Shown here: positions 44,101 to 55,051 of the stretch, one piece after another | How the letters are laid out: each line of letters opens with the position of its first letter | How positions within the stretch are numbered: position 1 is the first letter of the stretch | NCBI GenBank assembly: GCA_036785325.1 | Contig: JAXIVH010000028.1 | Span: forward strand, 2,445,143 to 2,509,142 | Source: Urophycis tenuis | Lineage: Eukaryota > Chordata > Actinopteri > Gadiformes > Phycidae | Length of the DNA stretch: 64,000 nt | Direction of reading: 5' to 3' | The notes under the pieces: generated by a model | Database searches by the model: none | What the model was told of the DNA's origin: nothing | Seen by the model: the letters and a program-made list of their open reading frames with translations, nothing else | Position numbers and translations under genes: made by a program

Positions 44101-45420
44101 CGTGTGCTGATGATGGAGGAGGTGACGCTGGTGTCAGCCAAAGACATGAGCCAGTGGACCCGCAAAGACCCTGTGCTTTCACGAGTGTGCCTGTTCATTC
44201 AGCGGGGTTGGCCGGCACAAAACACAGATCCACCGTTCCAGCCTTATGCGGTGAGAAAGACTGAGTTAAGTGTGCAAGATGGGTGTGTGTTGTGGGGGTC
44301 ACGTGTGGTGGTACCTCCACCAGGCCGTGAAGCACTGCTAGGTCAATTACACCACAGTCACCCTGGCATCACCAGAATGAAGGCCTTAGCCCGCAGGTAC
44401 TTCTGGTGGCCAAAGCTAGATACGGACATAGAAGCAGTAGTGAGGAGATGTAGCACCTGCCAAGAACATCGCAACGTACCAACTTCAGCACCACTTCACC
44501 CGTGGGAGTGGCCCAGTAAACCATGGCAAAGGCTACATGTCGATTATGCAGGGCCTTTCATGGGTCACATGTTCTTGATCGTGATGGATGCGTATTCCAA
44601 ATGGATGGACGCTTACCCGGTACATTCAGCAACCTCAGCCAACACCATTGAATATCTACGGAAGAGTTTCAGCAATCAAGGATTACCTGAGTTGATCGTG
44701 TGCAGAGTTCCAAGAGTTCCTCAGTAAAAACGGCATTGAACACATCACGTCCGCACCATACCATCCCTCATCGAATGGCTGTGCTGAAAGGGCAGTCCAG
44801 ACGTTCAAGGCCATGATGAAAAAAAACAGGGAAGGGCACCATTCACACCAAGGTGTCACGAGTGTTGTTCAGTTACCGCATAACCCCTCAGTCCACCACA
44901 GGGCGGTCACCTGCTGAAATGTTACAAAGCAGACGGTTACGATCAACATTAGATTTAGGACATCCAGATCTCAGAGCCAAGGTGGAGCGAAACCAGTGTA
45001 GTCAAAAGAAACATCACGACAAGAGCAGTCCAGAGAGAGGTTTTCAAGTAGGCGAGGCAGTAATCACACGCAACTTCAGTCATGGGCCCAAATGGATTCA
45101 TCACCAAAGTCACAGGACCAGTGCCTTACAAGGTCATGTTAGGAGATGGGACTGTAGTGCGTAGGCATGTGGACCAGACTCTGGCAAGGCCTGAGGACAG
45201 CGACGACTTTAAAGAACCCGAAAGGCCCAAACCATCCGCAGTGTCTCTGGCATTCTCCGACCCTGCTGCTGTCATCGCGAAGCCGGCAGAAATGGAACCA
45301 AGCTGCATACCAGAGGGACACCTGCAAAAAAAAAAAAAAAAAAAAAACGGAAGTAAGAAATCAGAAATTTTTGAGTTACACAGTAAGAAGGGGGAAAGTA
45401 ATAGCCTAAGGGGGGAGGAA
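44101..45420 (+). pseudogene. Mag-type integrase, missing the second catalytic aspartate
   Basis: The zinc domain (HHSHPGITRMKALARRYFWW, CSTCQEH) and first core Asp (HVDYAGPFMG) are present. After LPELIV the sequence jumps to QEFLSKNGIEH and then SNGCAERAVQTFK, so about 30 bp with the expected D-N-G-P segment are deleted near 44703. The Glu in CAERAV remains. Further frameshifts lie near 44830 (an eight-A run) and 45088 (GGGCCCAAA). The C-terminal part has GPNGFITKVTGPVPYKVML, the usual tail motif. No functional integrase is encoded. Confidence 0.87.
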
Positions 45421-45622
45421 TGTAGTGAATGGGCTTGCAGTACATACATTGTCCTTCAGGGGAACTCTACTTTCACGGAGTACCGGATATGCACTGTTGT
45501 TATATAGATCTGCTGTTAAGTGGAGTGTAAAGTGTATTGACGAATGTGAAGCGCCAGTAAACCTTTTTCAGTACATTGCAATCCTGTGTCCGTCTCCATC
45601 CTTATTTCACAAGGATATTACA
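45421..45622 (+). repeat. 3' LTR of the Mag-type element
   Basis: It matches the 5' LTR except at two bases and follows the purine tract directly. TTATATAG near 45500 could serve as a TATA box. Confidence 0.95.
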
Positions 45623-45862
45623 CACACCACACACGCCGCCACCACCACCACCAACTCAGTGTGCACATGACGTATTAGATGACGAGCAGCATCTCAAACT
45701 AAACAAAACAAAAAAGACACCACGGCGGGTGCATTCCAAAGCAACCAACAGAGGCATAGTAGCAATAGTACCAATTGCCATCACACAAACACACACACAA
45801 AAAAAAAAGTGACTTACTTTGAGTAGAGTGGCAGCGCTATCCTCTCTGTTGTGCACCCAGTG

Positions 45863-48775
45863 TCAGTAGAGCTGTATGCGGCGTTTCTCCGAGCTGAATC
45901 TCCTCATTAGCGCATCCTTCCACTCGGACTTGAACTTGTGTGTAAGGTCTTTTTCAAACGCAAACTGAATCAGCTGGGCCTTGCGTCTATGCAGCATACT
46001 GCGTCGATGCTCTGAGAACATGTTTTTTAGAGTGGAAAACGAGTTTTCACACATTGCCGTTGAAGCTCCTAAAGTTAGGGCAAGGGTGTAGGCTGTGACA
46101 ACAGTTGGCATAGCCCGCAGTGCATCGTTAAATGTGCCGAGAATATTTGCTATTGTCCATTTTCCATCTTCGGGGGGAACTGGGCTATCTGTCATTTTTT
46201 TCATCAGGAACGCACGAGCTACAGCAGTGGGGAACCCTCAGGGCCTTCTACGCCTTCAGAGAAGGCCTAACAAAATTCTGGACCAAAACATATTAAATAT
46301 GAAATAATTAGTATTATTTAATAATTTTTTTATTATTATTATTATTTTATTTTTTTAAATCTTATTTTAATTTAATACAATACATTTAATAAATTTTCTC
46401 TCATCTCTGACATTTGCAATGAAATGGTTACGGTCCCTAAAACATGTTATCCATGGCAGAAATGGACTCCGTTTTCATGTAAAGTAGGCCTATAAGCCAC
46501 CGTGATTTCATAGCGCTGTCCATGGTGATTAAATGAGCCTCGGTGTCCGTGTCAGCAGTGTCACGGGGCGACATTCTGGGTGACTTCATTTTATATTTTC
46601 TGATTTTGGCTTTAGAATATGTTTATATATGTATGTTTATTTAATGTTGAGATGTTTCTTGTTGCCGATAATGTTATTGATGTTATGGTCTATTTTTTTA
46701 CATCCTTGTCATCTTTAATTAAAGTCGGATTGCGTTTGTTTAACCCTTTCAATTCATCGTACTGTTGCTTTTTTCCGCTATGATTTTTTGGTTTGGTGGT
46801 GGCTGAGGTGAAGGCCCAGCTGTAGTGCTCACGGTTCGCCACTGAGCTACAGTATATTCCGATTCGACCACATCCGTTCCAGCTAATGCCAGTAGAGGAG
46901 TTACCCTTGATGGGTCCAAGAAAGTATCTTCGGCCTCTGGGTTTAAAGAAGCCAGTGCGCCAATGAGCTCGCTACTGCGCTCCCCAAAACGCGCATCCAT
47001 CTCTTGAACAGCAGCAATCTCTTGACTCTTTTCGTCTGTCACGTTGTGGTTGCCCAACTGTTTATTCGACTGCATAGTCATGAAAGCTCTTGTTAACTGT
47101 GCGTCTTCTCTTGCTTGGGCCCGGGACAGCGTGGGTGGCCGTGGCTGAAGGAGCACAGAGATTCCACAGGGCAGAAAATTCACTCTCTGTGCGCAGTGTC
47201 TTCACACAGTCTGAAGCACGTTTTACAGGTGTAACAGCAGTGAACAAGTCGGTATCTTCGGCTTGTAGTAATCTGTTGGGTGGCTCAAAAAGTAACAACA
47301 GCTTCATAACAAGGTGTGCAATGAAACGAAAACTTTGCTGCCTAATGGCACGAAGCAGGCCCGTCGCCTCAACACGCACATCTGCTGCTCCTCCAAGGCC
47401 GCGTCTGTTTTCCACTTCGGTCAGTAATGACAAAATGTCGTCGAAACTGCTCGCCAAAACCTTGACTGTGGCCAAGTGACCGGTCCATCTCTGGTCTAAA
47501 AGTCTTTTCAGGGTCTCTCCCTTGTACAGCACAGCGATGGTGGGCTTCCTAATGAAGTTGTACAGCATGTTGCAGAGTTTAAAAAAATCTTCGACTGCCG
47601 CTTCACTTGACATGGCATGAATAACCACCAAATGCAATTGGTGATTGAAGCAGTGTATGTAGGGAACGCGTCGTTCGAGCTTATTTTGCAGTAATTTCTG
47701 TACACCCCCGTGCCTGCCCGACATCAGCGACGCGCCATCATAAACTTGGCTCAGGATTTTGTCAGTGCTGAGTCCGGCGCTATTCAGCTCATCGATGATG
47801 ACATTTGTCAGGGCTTCTGCATCTCCTTTCGTTGATGTGGTCATGGATAAGAGGCGCTCGCACACACTGTAGTTCTCGTACACAAAGCGCAGAACAATGG
47901 ATATGTTTTCTTGCCCCAAAGGATCCCGTGTTCCGTCCACTTTAATTGTATACCAGCTATCCCCGATTTGTCTCACTATCTCCTCTGTCACAAGTTTGCT
48001 CATTAATTCGATTATCTCGTTTTGTATTTGTGGGCTAGTATAGCAGGCATTCTGGGGGATTGTTTTTGCGATCCGTGTCAATTCTGGGTCTTTGTGCATC
48101 GAGTATTCGAAAAGGGACAAGAACAGCCCCATGGAACTAGCACTGCTGGCATCTAGCACACAGGCAAAGCCAGCGTTATCGCCACGTAACCGCAGTTGAT
48201 TAACCACTAAAAACTCCAGCATATCTATTATGGCTGACATGTAGTATCGGTTGCGAGCCAGCTGTTCTGAATTTAAAAGAGTGGAAATCTCTTTGCCGGT
48301 CTCTTTGCGCTTTGCTGAATCTCGCCACATCGCTTCACATACTAAATGTTCCTTGGAAGCTGCATGCTTGTTTGCCTTTGCCAGTTTCGATAGCATGTTT
48401 CCAATCGCTAAATCCTTTCAGAGAGAAGGTTGTGTCTGACGATACAGATTTGAATCTTCTGCAAGCGTAACAAAAGGCTGTGTCCTTTTGAATGGAATAC
48501 TCGAGCCAATCCCTGTTCACATACCAGCTAGAGGAAAATGAACGTCTTTTCAAACCAAAAGATCTCACGGGGTATTTTTTCAACAAGACCTGATTGGGTT
48601 TATCCGTGCCGAGGTCATTCACAGATCCATCAGTTGGGCCCGGGGCAGCAGCTACAATAGTTGACCTGCTAGTGCTAGGCTCCTCTTCGTGGTCGCTGCA
48701 GGTCCGGCTGGCACCGTCAGGATCCACGGAGGTAGAAATTGGTCCAGGGTTTTTTTTTGCCAACGACGACATCAT
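45863..48775 (-). pseudogene. hAT transposase (TTF finger, DUF4371, dimerisation domain)
   Basis: The N-terminal part has a TTF-type finger (DTAFCYACRRF, FSLKGFSDWKHA). The middle (47062-48396) has the DUF4371/RNase H-like core: DSWYTIKVDGTRD (first Asp region), SQVYDGASLMSGRHGGV and HCFNHQLHLVV. The C-terminal part (45863-46204) has the hATC dimerisation region (ASTAMCENSFSTLKNM). Two small frameshifts occur (near 48390 and 47100), and a 620-bp MITE splits the C-terminus; the frame is continuous if the MITE and one duplication are ignored. The product would cut and join hAT ends. Confidence 0.9.
46225..46844. mobile_element. 620-bp hAT MITE in the hAT transposase
   Basis: The ends are CAGTGGGGAACC and GGTTCGCCACTG, an inverted repeat with one mismatch. 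The perfect 8-bp duplication AGCTACAG lies at 46217-46224 and 46845-46852. The same sequence, inverted and expanded, occupies 6578-12117. There is no coding capacity. Confidence 0.95.
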
Positions 48776-49187
48776 GTCTTGGTTTATCCAAAGTTACCGA
48801 TGTTGGGGTTTTAAACCAGTTACGTATATCCATATTTAGAAAAGCACAAAAACTAGCACGTCTGCTCGCGAAAACTCACACTTCATTTCCCTCCAAAAAT
48901 GCGTTAACTGATTGGGCAACACTGACGTAATTACATACGTAGACAAACTTTCCAACAAATGGTTTTTAATATATTTATTGTCTTAATGATTATGCAACAC
49001 TACGTTTTAACCCAAAGCAAGTACAATAAAATGAAATTGGGATTTTATTTATCTATTTATTTATTTATTTGAGATCTGTGACTGTGATCTGTCTTGGGTG
49101 GGTGGGCCAGGGCGGGCACAAGCGTATCAGTGGGCGGGCCCGGCCCCCCATGGCCCGCCCATGGCGACGGGCCTGGGTGTGGCACAT

Positions 49188-49296
<109 letters not shown>

Positions 49297-49509
49297 GAAT
49301 CTGTTCTCAATTGCATATCCTGGTGAAATAAAGGTTAAACAAAAAAGAAATGATTGTGAGTACATAATGAGTACATTGATATGTTGAAATGATGGACGAG
49401 GTACCTGCATGTACATGAGTGCAGGCTGGTGTAGTAACTACTCCTCTCAGGATGACGGTATGCAATATGTGCTGTTTATGTCCCCCCCTAGTGGCCACGC
49501 TGCACGGGC

Positions 49510-49620
49510 AGCAGCAGCTGAATCGCACACCAGGGGCCACTGTTTTCATAATGGGGGATTTTAACAATTGTAAACTGGAGCTGTTGTAGAATTCGTCAAT
49601 TTCCCAACCAAGGAGAGAAG
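49510..49620 (+). pseudogene. LINE endonuclease fragment
   Basis: The plus strand reads TVFIMGDFNNCKLELL and then, in a shifted frame, EFVNFPTKERS, matching the GDFN region of Rex1/L2-type endonucleases. It is broken at about 49623 by the inverted-repeat element. Only a short relic remains. Confidence 0.6.
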
Positions 49621-49623
49621 CAT

Positions 49624-50181
49624 CTCGCTGCGGCCCGCGGGAAGGCGCGGCATGACATCATGCCCCGCCCACATCACGGACAAGTGCATTCTGGGATTGA
49701 GTAGCCCAAATAAAACCAACAGAATGTAGCACCCCTACAGGGTATGTTGACTACGCCACCCCTTGAGAGACTACAATCAGAAGAAAAAATCTTCATTTTC
49801 TCCCACATCAAACACGTCCATAGATGTGTTTGATGTGTGTAGTGTAAGTTATTGTATAATGTGCCCATGGTGTGTTAATGCTTTGTGTGCATTGCGTTGT
49901 CTCTTGCCTATGTCCTTGCTCTCTGCTAACTGCTGACAGCGCCTGTAGAGTGATGTCAGCAGTTGTAGGGGGTTGGCAGAGTAGCCAGGGGGCGGGGACG
50001 CCTGGGTATCGGAAAAATGTTAGTTTTGTTGTCTCTTGGGTGTTCGCGGTTTAAGGATAACACTACAGCAATTTCGGCGTCCAAATCTTTCTGCACAGGA
50101 GTGACATAAAATCGAGAAAGTAGTAAATCAATATGTGTTCGTGAACACTTGACGCCGCGCCTTCCCGCGGGCCGCAGCGAG
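49624..50181. mobile_element. 558-bp element with 28-bp perfect GC-rich terminal inverted repeats
   Basis: The left arm 49624-49651 starts CTCGCTGCGGCCCGCGGGAA; the right arm 50154-50181 is its exact complement. The interior is AT-richer with no coding frame. It lies in a LINE endonuclease relic. No target duplication could be assigned, so the superfamily is unknown. Confidence 0.85.
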
Positions 50182-50800
50182 ACGTACTTGGAGAAGGACG
50201 GAAGGGGAGTTGGATGAAGGCCTGGCTTGAGGATTCTGCGTCGACTAGGATTGTAATCAAACAATTAAACAAACCTTCATCTGACTCCATATATTGCCAC
50301 ACAACTACGGTTGTGCCGTTAAATACTGAACATTAGCAACACCAGGGAAGGCTAACCCCTGGATTCTAACTTTCTTGCAAGGAGGAATGTCCTTCCTTCA
50401 CACTTGACTTGCGCTCCTCATAAATGAATATCACTTCATCCCCTATCCGGTTCTAGGCGGATTACTACACAATTATGTAGAGGGAAATGTTGTGATGTTT
50501 ATTGTGCGATTGTATCATATGAAATACAATATGGGGCGGAATGTTGTGATGTTTATTGAGCGATTGTGTCATTTATGAAATGCAATACGGGGGAAATGTG
50601 ATGTTTGTGGTGCAATTGTTACAATACAATACGTGATAAATCAGCTATTTCTGTGTTCATCTGATTGTGCATTAAGCGTGGGTACCATAATTAGATATCT
50701 ATATAGACAACGTCCCTTCAAGGAGATTATTCTGTTTAACTTAAAGAAGTAAAGAAATTATTCTATTTGCAAAGAACCTGTTTTTCGAGTATAACAGCTT
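50182..50800. other. No gene seen; short direct repeats
   Basis: A motif (GGAAATGTTGTGATGTTTAT and variants) recurs at about 50482, 50535 and 50594, giving a diverged repeat of about 55-60 bp in AT-rich sequence. No coding frame is supported. Confidence 0.45.
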
Positions 50801-50807
50801 TTATTTT

Positions 50808-51020
50808 ATGAAAATAAGGGTTGATTTGTTATATCATGACATACCTGTCACACCCACTAGCCTCAAACTGCTCTGCCCCACTCGCTGGACAGCCAGAACC
50901 AGTGCAATAAAATCCTTGCTGAATAATTATGATGCGGTGTACGACACTTTGGATGAAATAATCCGGATGGGGAGAAACACAGAGGCCTGCAAAGAAAAGC
51001 ACCAGGGCTACAGGCATTGA
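50808..51020 (+). pseudogene. hAT transposase fragment
   Basis: The frame contains LKLLCPTRWTARTSAIKSLL and NNYDAVYDTLDEI, the CPTRW motif downstream of the DUF4371 core in ZMYM1-like hAT transposases. About 70 codons survive with no flanking domains. It may derive from the same family as the dimerisation fragment at 53225. Confidence 0.7.
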
Positions 51021-51157
51021 TGACACAATTCAGTGTTTTCCTGGGCTTGAAAGTGTCTTTACAACTGTTCTCTTCCGCGTATTAAAAATATAAGTAAAAT
51101 AACTATAAATGTATAGAATGTATAATAAATACAGAGCAACAGTGCATGCAAATTACT

Positions 51158-51228
51158 TGTCAAAGTGGGATTCGAACCCACGCCTCCAGGGGAGACTGCG
51201 AGAGCCTAGACCGCTCGGCCATCCTGAC
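51158..51228 (-). pseudogene. tRNA-Leu pseudogene lacking the anticodon arm
   Basis: The minus strand begins GTCAGGATGGCCGAGCGGTC (acceptor and D arm with box A) and ends GTGGGTTCGAATCCCACTT with a TGACA acceptor strand, so box B and both acceptor halves pair. A variable arm of tRNA-Leu type (CAGTCTCCCCTGGAGGCG) is present. Between D arm and variable arm only about ten bases remain, so the anticodon stem and loop are deleted. It cannot decode. Confidence 0.8.
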
Positions 51229-51339
51229 ATATTGAAAAAGGGGTGCATATGATTTCAAAATGCAAAAGCAACCTCCAACCTGCTTTATTTTTTAATTTAG
51301 GGAATTCATTTCAAAAACATCCTATATGTAAAAAGTATT

Positions 51340-51566
51340 GCATGTGTCGGAAGGTGGTGACGGTGGTGTGGTGGATCAGTATGTGAACTGCACACCAGCG
51401 ACCGGTGTTCATATCTTGCGTGTCCATCATCATGCCTTTTACCCCATCTAGATTGGGTGTTAGCACGACCGTCCGAACATGGATACAAGTAAGAAATAAG
51501 CACACACACAAAAAAACGTAATTTTCCAGCTTGGGATCAATAAAGTATTTCTATTCTATTATATTA
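51340..51566 (+). mobile_element. SINE-like element with a LINE-type tail
   Basis: The GGTGGTGTGGTGGATCAGTA region with CGACCGGTGTTCATATCTTG loosely resembles tRNA-type box A and B. The 3' part reads CTTGGGATCAATAAAGTATT followed by TCTATTCTATTATATT, the same tail type as the Rex1/L2 LINEs in the window, which could mobilise it. It is a weak call based on structure. Confidence 0.5.
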
Positions 51567-52079
51567 TCTTCTAAAAACATAATTCAATGTGGTAAGTTTA
51601 AAGCATACATTTCAATAATTTCAGGTGAATGTAGCCCATAATTTGCAATAGGCTAGGCTCTAACCTTTCATCTGATGTTGATTACCTGTAGCAAATAAGA
51701 AAAAAAGTCAGCGAAACACCCTGAATAGGAGGCGGCGCTCATCTTATAGCCGATCTAATCAGAAAGTTAGCTGAAAACCTCCTCCCGACCAGGTTTGGTT
51801 GCGAGCATGAGTTTTCATGGTGATATAGCGACGCTAAAAGAGAGCGACTTTTGTATGACAGCTAACCCAGGCTTTGAGCGCAACATACCTCGCTAACCCA
51901 CTAATCGAGGTTCGTAGTACACCCCCCTGGATCGCTACTGCCCGGGTTAGTGATTATAAATATCACCAACATAGACCGAAACAGAATGAATGATTTTGTT
52001 CTTACCTTCACGTCACTCTTGGTTGAAACAGATGAGAGGTGCTTGATTAACCGCTAGTTTGGTGAATACCTGATGTGGC
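51567..52079. other. No gene seen
   Basis: Moderately AT-rich sequence with a CGAGGTTCGTAGTAC block and no long frame with recognisable motifs. Confidence 0.4.
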
Positions 52080-52869
52080 GATACGAGGGTAACTTGGATT
52101 CTTCAAATGATCTGAATTTATTAACCTTGGAATGAGGACCGACAACCACCACCCTGGGAGTTTCACCCAGGGAATTCTAAAGATATACCAATAAAGACAC
52201 ACAGGTGCGTTACACTTAGGAAGGGCGGGAGACGTGGTTCACAAGTTGACAAATAACAAGTATTTATTTTATGAACATATCAATTAATATATAGCATTTC
52301 AAAAGACTAGATTGCTAGCCCCTCTATAACCACTGAGGCCAGACGGAGGTGTGGGGTAACCAGGGGGAAGGGAATCCAAAATAAATAAATACCCCACTCG
52401 TACGTGGCACACACATGGGGAAATGGTGAAGTGCAACAGCAAAGAACACCTGCAACCAGGACCACAGCACACAAAGGGGAGCTGACACCCGGGACACCAC
52501 CACCACCACTGCTGGCTCTCAGCAACTAGAGGGGGGAAAGGGCACGATTAGTCGATTGCAAAACACACTTGAAATGCACAACAACACCAATAGCTAAAAT
52601 GCATGCAACAGTTAAACAACCAAAAAAAAAATCAATATTACTACACAACTTAAGACTAGAAATCCACAAAATTAAATGGCAAAAATAATTAAATGTATTC
52701 AATCTATACTAAATTACGTCAAATAAACCAAGAAAACCAAAATGGAAACATAGAAAAAGAGTCTCTGGCCAGAGATACTAAATCAACAAATCAGTTTAAT
52801 TATTTAATGACAATTAGAGTTAATTGAGAAATTCAAAAGAAAGAGACAAAAAAAGGAAACAAATAAGAT

Positions 52870-54114
52870 CATAGCCGTGGGAAGTAGGGGTGCTGGGGTG
52901 CTGCAGCACCCCCTGCTGGATGTCTGGTCCCAACAGTCGGAATATCGTAGCACCCCCTGCTGGATGTCTGGTCCCGACAGTCGGAACATCGTAGCACCCC
53001 CGCCAGTTGACAAAAAAAAACTAACGATAAAATACATAAACTATTAAATGCATAAAATGTCTAAAATTTAAAATTATGTTGTGTAATATGGTTTAATACT
53101 CCAGCTTAAAATGCTGAACACTGTCCCAAGGAGTCTCGGTGCACCACAGTCAAAGATGTAGCAGCACGTCTTTGTAATCTCCGTCCACAGACGAGAGCTC
53201 TTTTCTGAGGTTGAGAAAGTCATCCAGTTATGTCTGACTCTGCCAATATCAGTGGCCTCATCGGAACGATCGTTCTCCACTTTGAGAAGGTTAAAGACTT
53301 GGTTAAGGTCCACTATGACACAGAAGAGGCTCACGCATCTTTCACTGATGAATGTCCACAAAGACATTATGGACGCTGTAGACATGAATGCTCTCATGAG
53401 AGATTTTATATCCATGACGCCTGAGCGTCAGTCCGTGTTTGGAGTAGGCCTACTGTAAAAGGCCCAACGGTAAGCGCTTGATTTGATCAGCTGCCGCCGA
53501 GCAGTGCTATTAAGTCTGTAAATAGTTCGACGCTGACTTTTTTGTTTTTCATGTCAGTTGAGATTGTTGAGATATGTTCATAACTGTACTCAGTTGTATA
53601 TGCAATTCTAAGGTACAGCCTATAAAAGGGTGAACTAAATGCTAGTTCAGTAGTAGTTGATGCCGTAGCTCAGACCGTGAGACTGATGTGTCAGAGCACC
53701 CTGAATAAATAGCCTACGCCAAGAACGGCTAAAGATAATTCACTCTCCGTGTATGTTTTTCCTCCGAATGCAGCGTTAGCTGTGCAACAGTAGTGCACCA
53801 CAGCTCAACAGAGATACTAATAGACACATTGTGCATTCTTCCCTGCCCCTGAGAGCACTGCAGGTTTCTGTTGATCTGTTTGGTTGAATGTTTTTTCGGA
53901 AGTCGCTCATTAACAATACCGTCTTTAAAGCTGTAAACATTTTTTTTATTGAAATAAGTAGCCTTTTGTTTTAGTGTTCACATCACAGTAGCCTATCGGG
54001 TTTACATGAAATACATCGTGTGGTGTTTAAATATTGCGCACGTATGCCTGTCTTTTATTTATCGGAACACCTCTCTTCAGCACCCCCAACCCAAATCATC
54101 TTCCCACGGCTATG
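52870..54114 (+). mobile_element. 1.2-kb hAT with remnant dimerisation domain
   Basis: The left end is CATAGCCGTGGGAAG and the right end CTTCCCACGGCTATG, a 15-bp perfect inverted repeat apart from subterminal differences. The 8-bp duplication AATAAGAT is perfect at 52862-52869 and 54115-54122. A TGCAGCACCCCCTGCTGGAT block is duplicated near the left end (52900 and 52950). Only the C-terminal end of a transposase is present. Confidence 0.95.
53225..53458 (+). pseudogene. hAT dimerisation-domain fragment
   Basis: The frame reads ISVASSERSFSTLRRLKTWL, then MTQKRLTHLSLMNVHKD, the conserved hATC region of ZMYM1-like transposases. It lacks the catalytic core, so it is a deletion derivative. It continues to VFGVGLL and a stop at 53456. 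Confidence 0.88.
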
Positions 54115-55020
54115 AATAAGATGGCCTGACCCGCTAAACCCCCCACACACACACACACTCTCATACGTTCACCCACTCAGCCAGCTACCAGGTATAGCGT
54201 TCAAGCGGTCCCAGTCCACACATCCACACTCTCACACCCAGCACACACGGCCGATCCGACCGGGCTATTGCCAGTACTGCAGGTTATTGAGAGAGAAAAC
54301 CGGTCCCCGGCAACCCCGGAGCCCAACAGTTACTGGCGGGGGACAGTCAACAAAACAGCGGTAGCAGCAAAGTGGCATGCGGCAGCACAGGGAAGCAGGA
54401 GCATCAAGCGCAGCCGGAAATAGTCCGTGCAAGCGGCCAAACCGCGGAGAGTCGCCGATGAAACAGCCACCACACACAAAGAGGCCGGCGAAGCAGCAGT
54501 GTTCCTGCACTAAAAGTGTCCGGAGAGTTTAGCTGGTCCCGATCAGCGGCCGTACCCTCGAAGGGACGAGCGAGGAGGGTCCGCTCGGAGCTGTGGCAAG
54601 CGGAGCCTCTACTAGTTTTCGGGTGATGCGTTCAGGGTCCGCTAAGAAACGGACAGAAGAGCTATTTAGCGCCTGGGCTAACAGACTATGGCTAGAGTGG
54701 TACCTACGGTGTACATACCTGTGTTCTTTAGTCATTGATGCTAAATAAAGCAGGACAGCAACCACCTCAACCCAAAGGGTCCACTGCGACGGGAGCGGAG
54801 AAGGAAGTGCACGACCAGGTAGTGGGCGGGCCTTCGAGCCAGGAAGTGAGAGTACGAGAGAGGGGCACAGCCTCCTTTTATCCCTTCGCCTCGTGCACCG
54901 ATTGGCCAACGAGCCTGATAGGGTGCAAGGCAGCAGGCTCACCTGCCTTCTGGAATAGTGGCATGTCATACTACTACACTGACATTCAGGTAGAACAGTA
55001 AGAAGACCAACTGTTGGTCT

Positions 55021-55051
55021 TGTCCTCAGGTGTGTTACACACCTGAGGACA
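55021..55051. repeat. Perfect hairpin, 14-bp arms, 3-base loop
   Basis: TGTCCTCAGGTGTG, then TTA, then the exact complement. It lies close to the right end of the unclassified repeat at 52080-55105. Confidence 0.95.

Larger units (their letters stand above)
41086..45622 (+). mobile_element. Mag-type Ty3/gypsy retrotransposon with both LTRs
   Basis: Two 202-bp LTRs flank gag-pol. A 5-bp direct repeat CACAC flanks the element (41081-41085 and 45623-45627), but it sits in CA-rich sequence. The purine tract AAGGGGGGAGGAA (45408-45420) precedes the 3' LTR. LTRs differ at two of 202 positions, so insertion is recent. Gag similarity (ILLSSVGSKSYSLMRNLL, RFKFNSRTR) and short LTRs suggest the Mag clade. 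The coding region nevertheless has about five frameshifts. Confidence 0.92.
40763..49175 (-). mobile_element. hAT transposon with transposase, hosting a gypsy element and a MITE
   Basis: The left end is CAGACCCGTCGCC and the right end GGCGACGGGCCTG; these are 13-bp inverted repeats with one mismatch. The perfect 8-bp target duplication GGTGTGGC lies at 40755-40762 and 49176-49183. A hAT transposase gene runs on the minus strand (45863-48775). Without the nested gypsy (41086-45622) and MITE (46225-46844) the element is about 3.2 kb, a normal size for an autonomous hAT. Confidence 0.95.

Noticed and set aside
41086..45622. Endogenous retrovirus with envelope
   Set aside because: Pol is followed directly by the purine tract and LTR; no envelope-like frame exists, and domain similarity is to Ty3/gypsy Mag elements.
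48941..49160. Separate insertion at the right end of the 8.4-kb hAT
   Set aside because: The sequence runs without a break into the hAT terminus, and the GC-rich GGGCGGGCC stretch is subterminal; no extra duplication was found.
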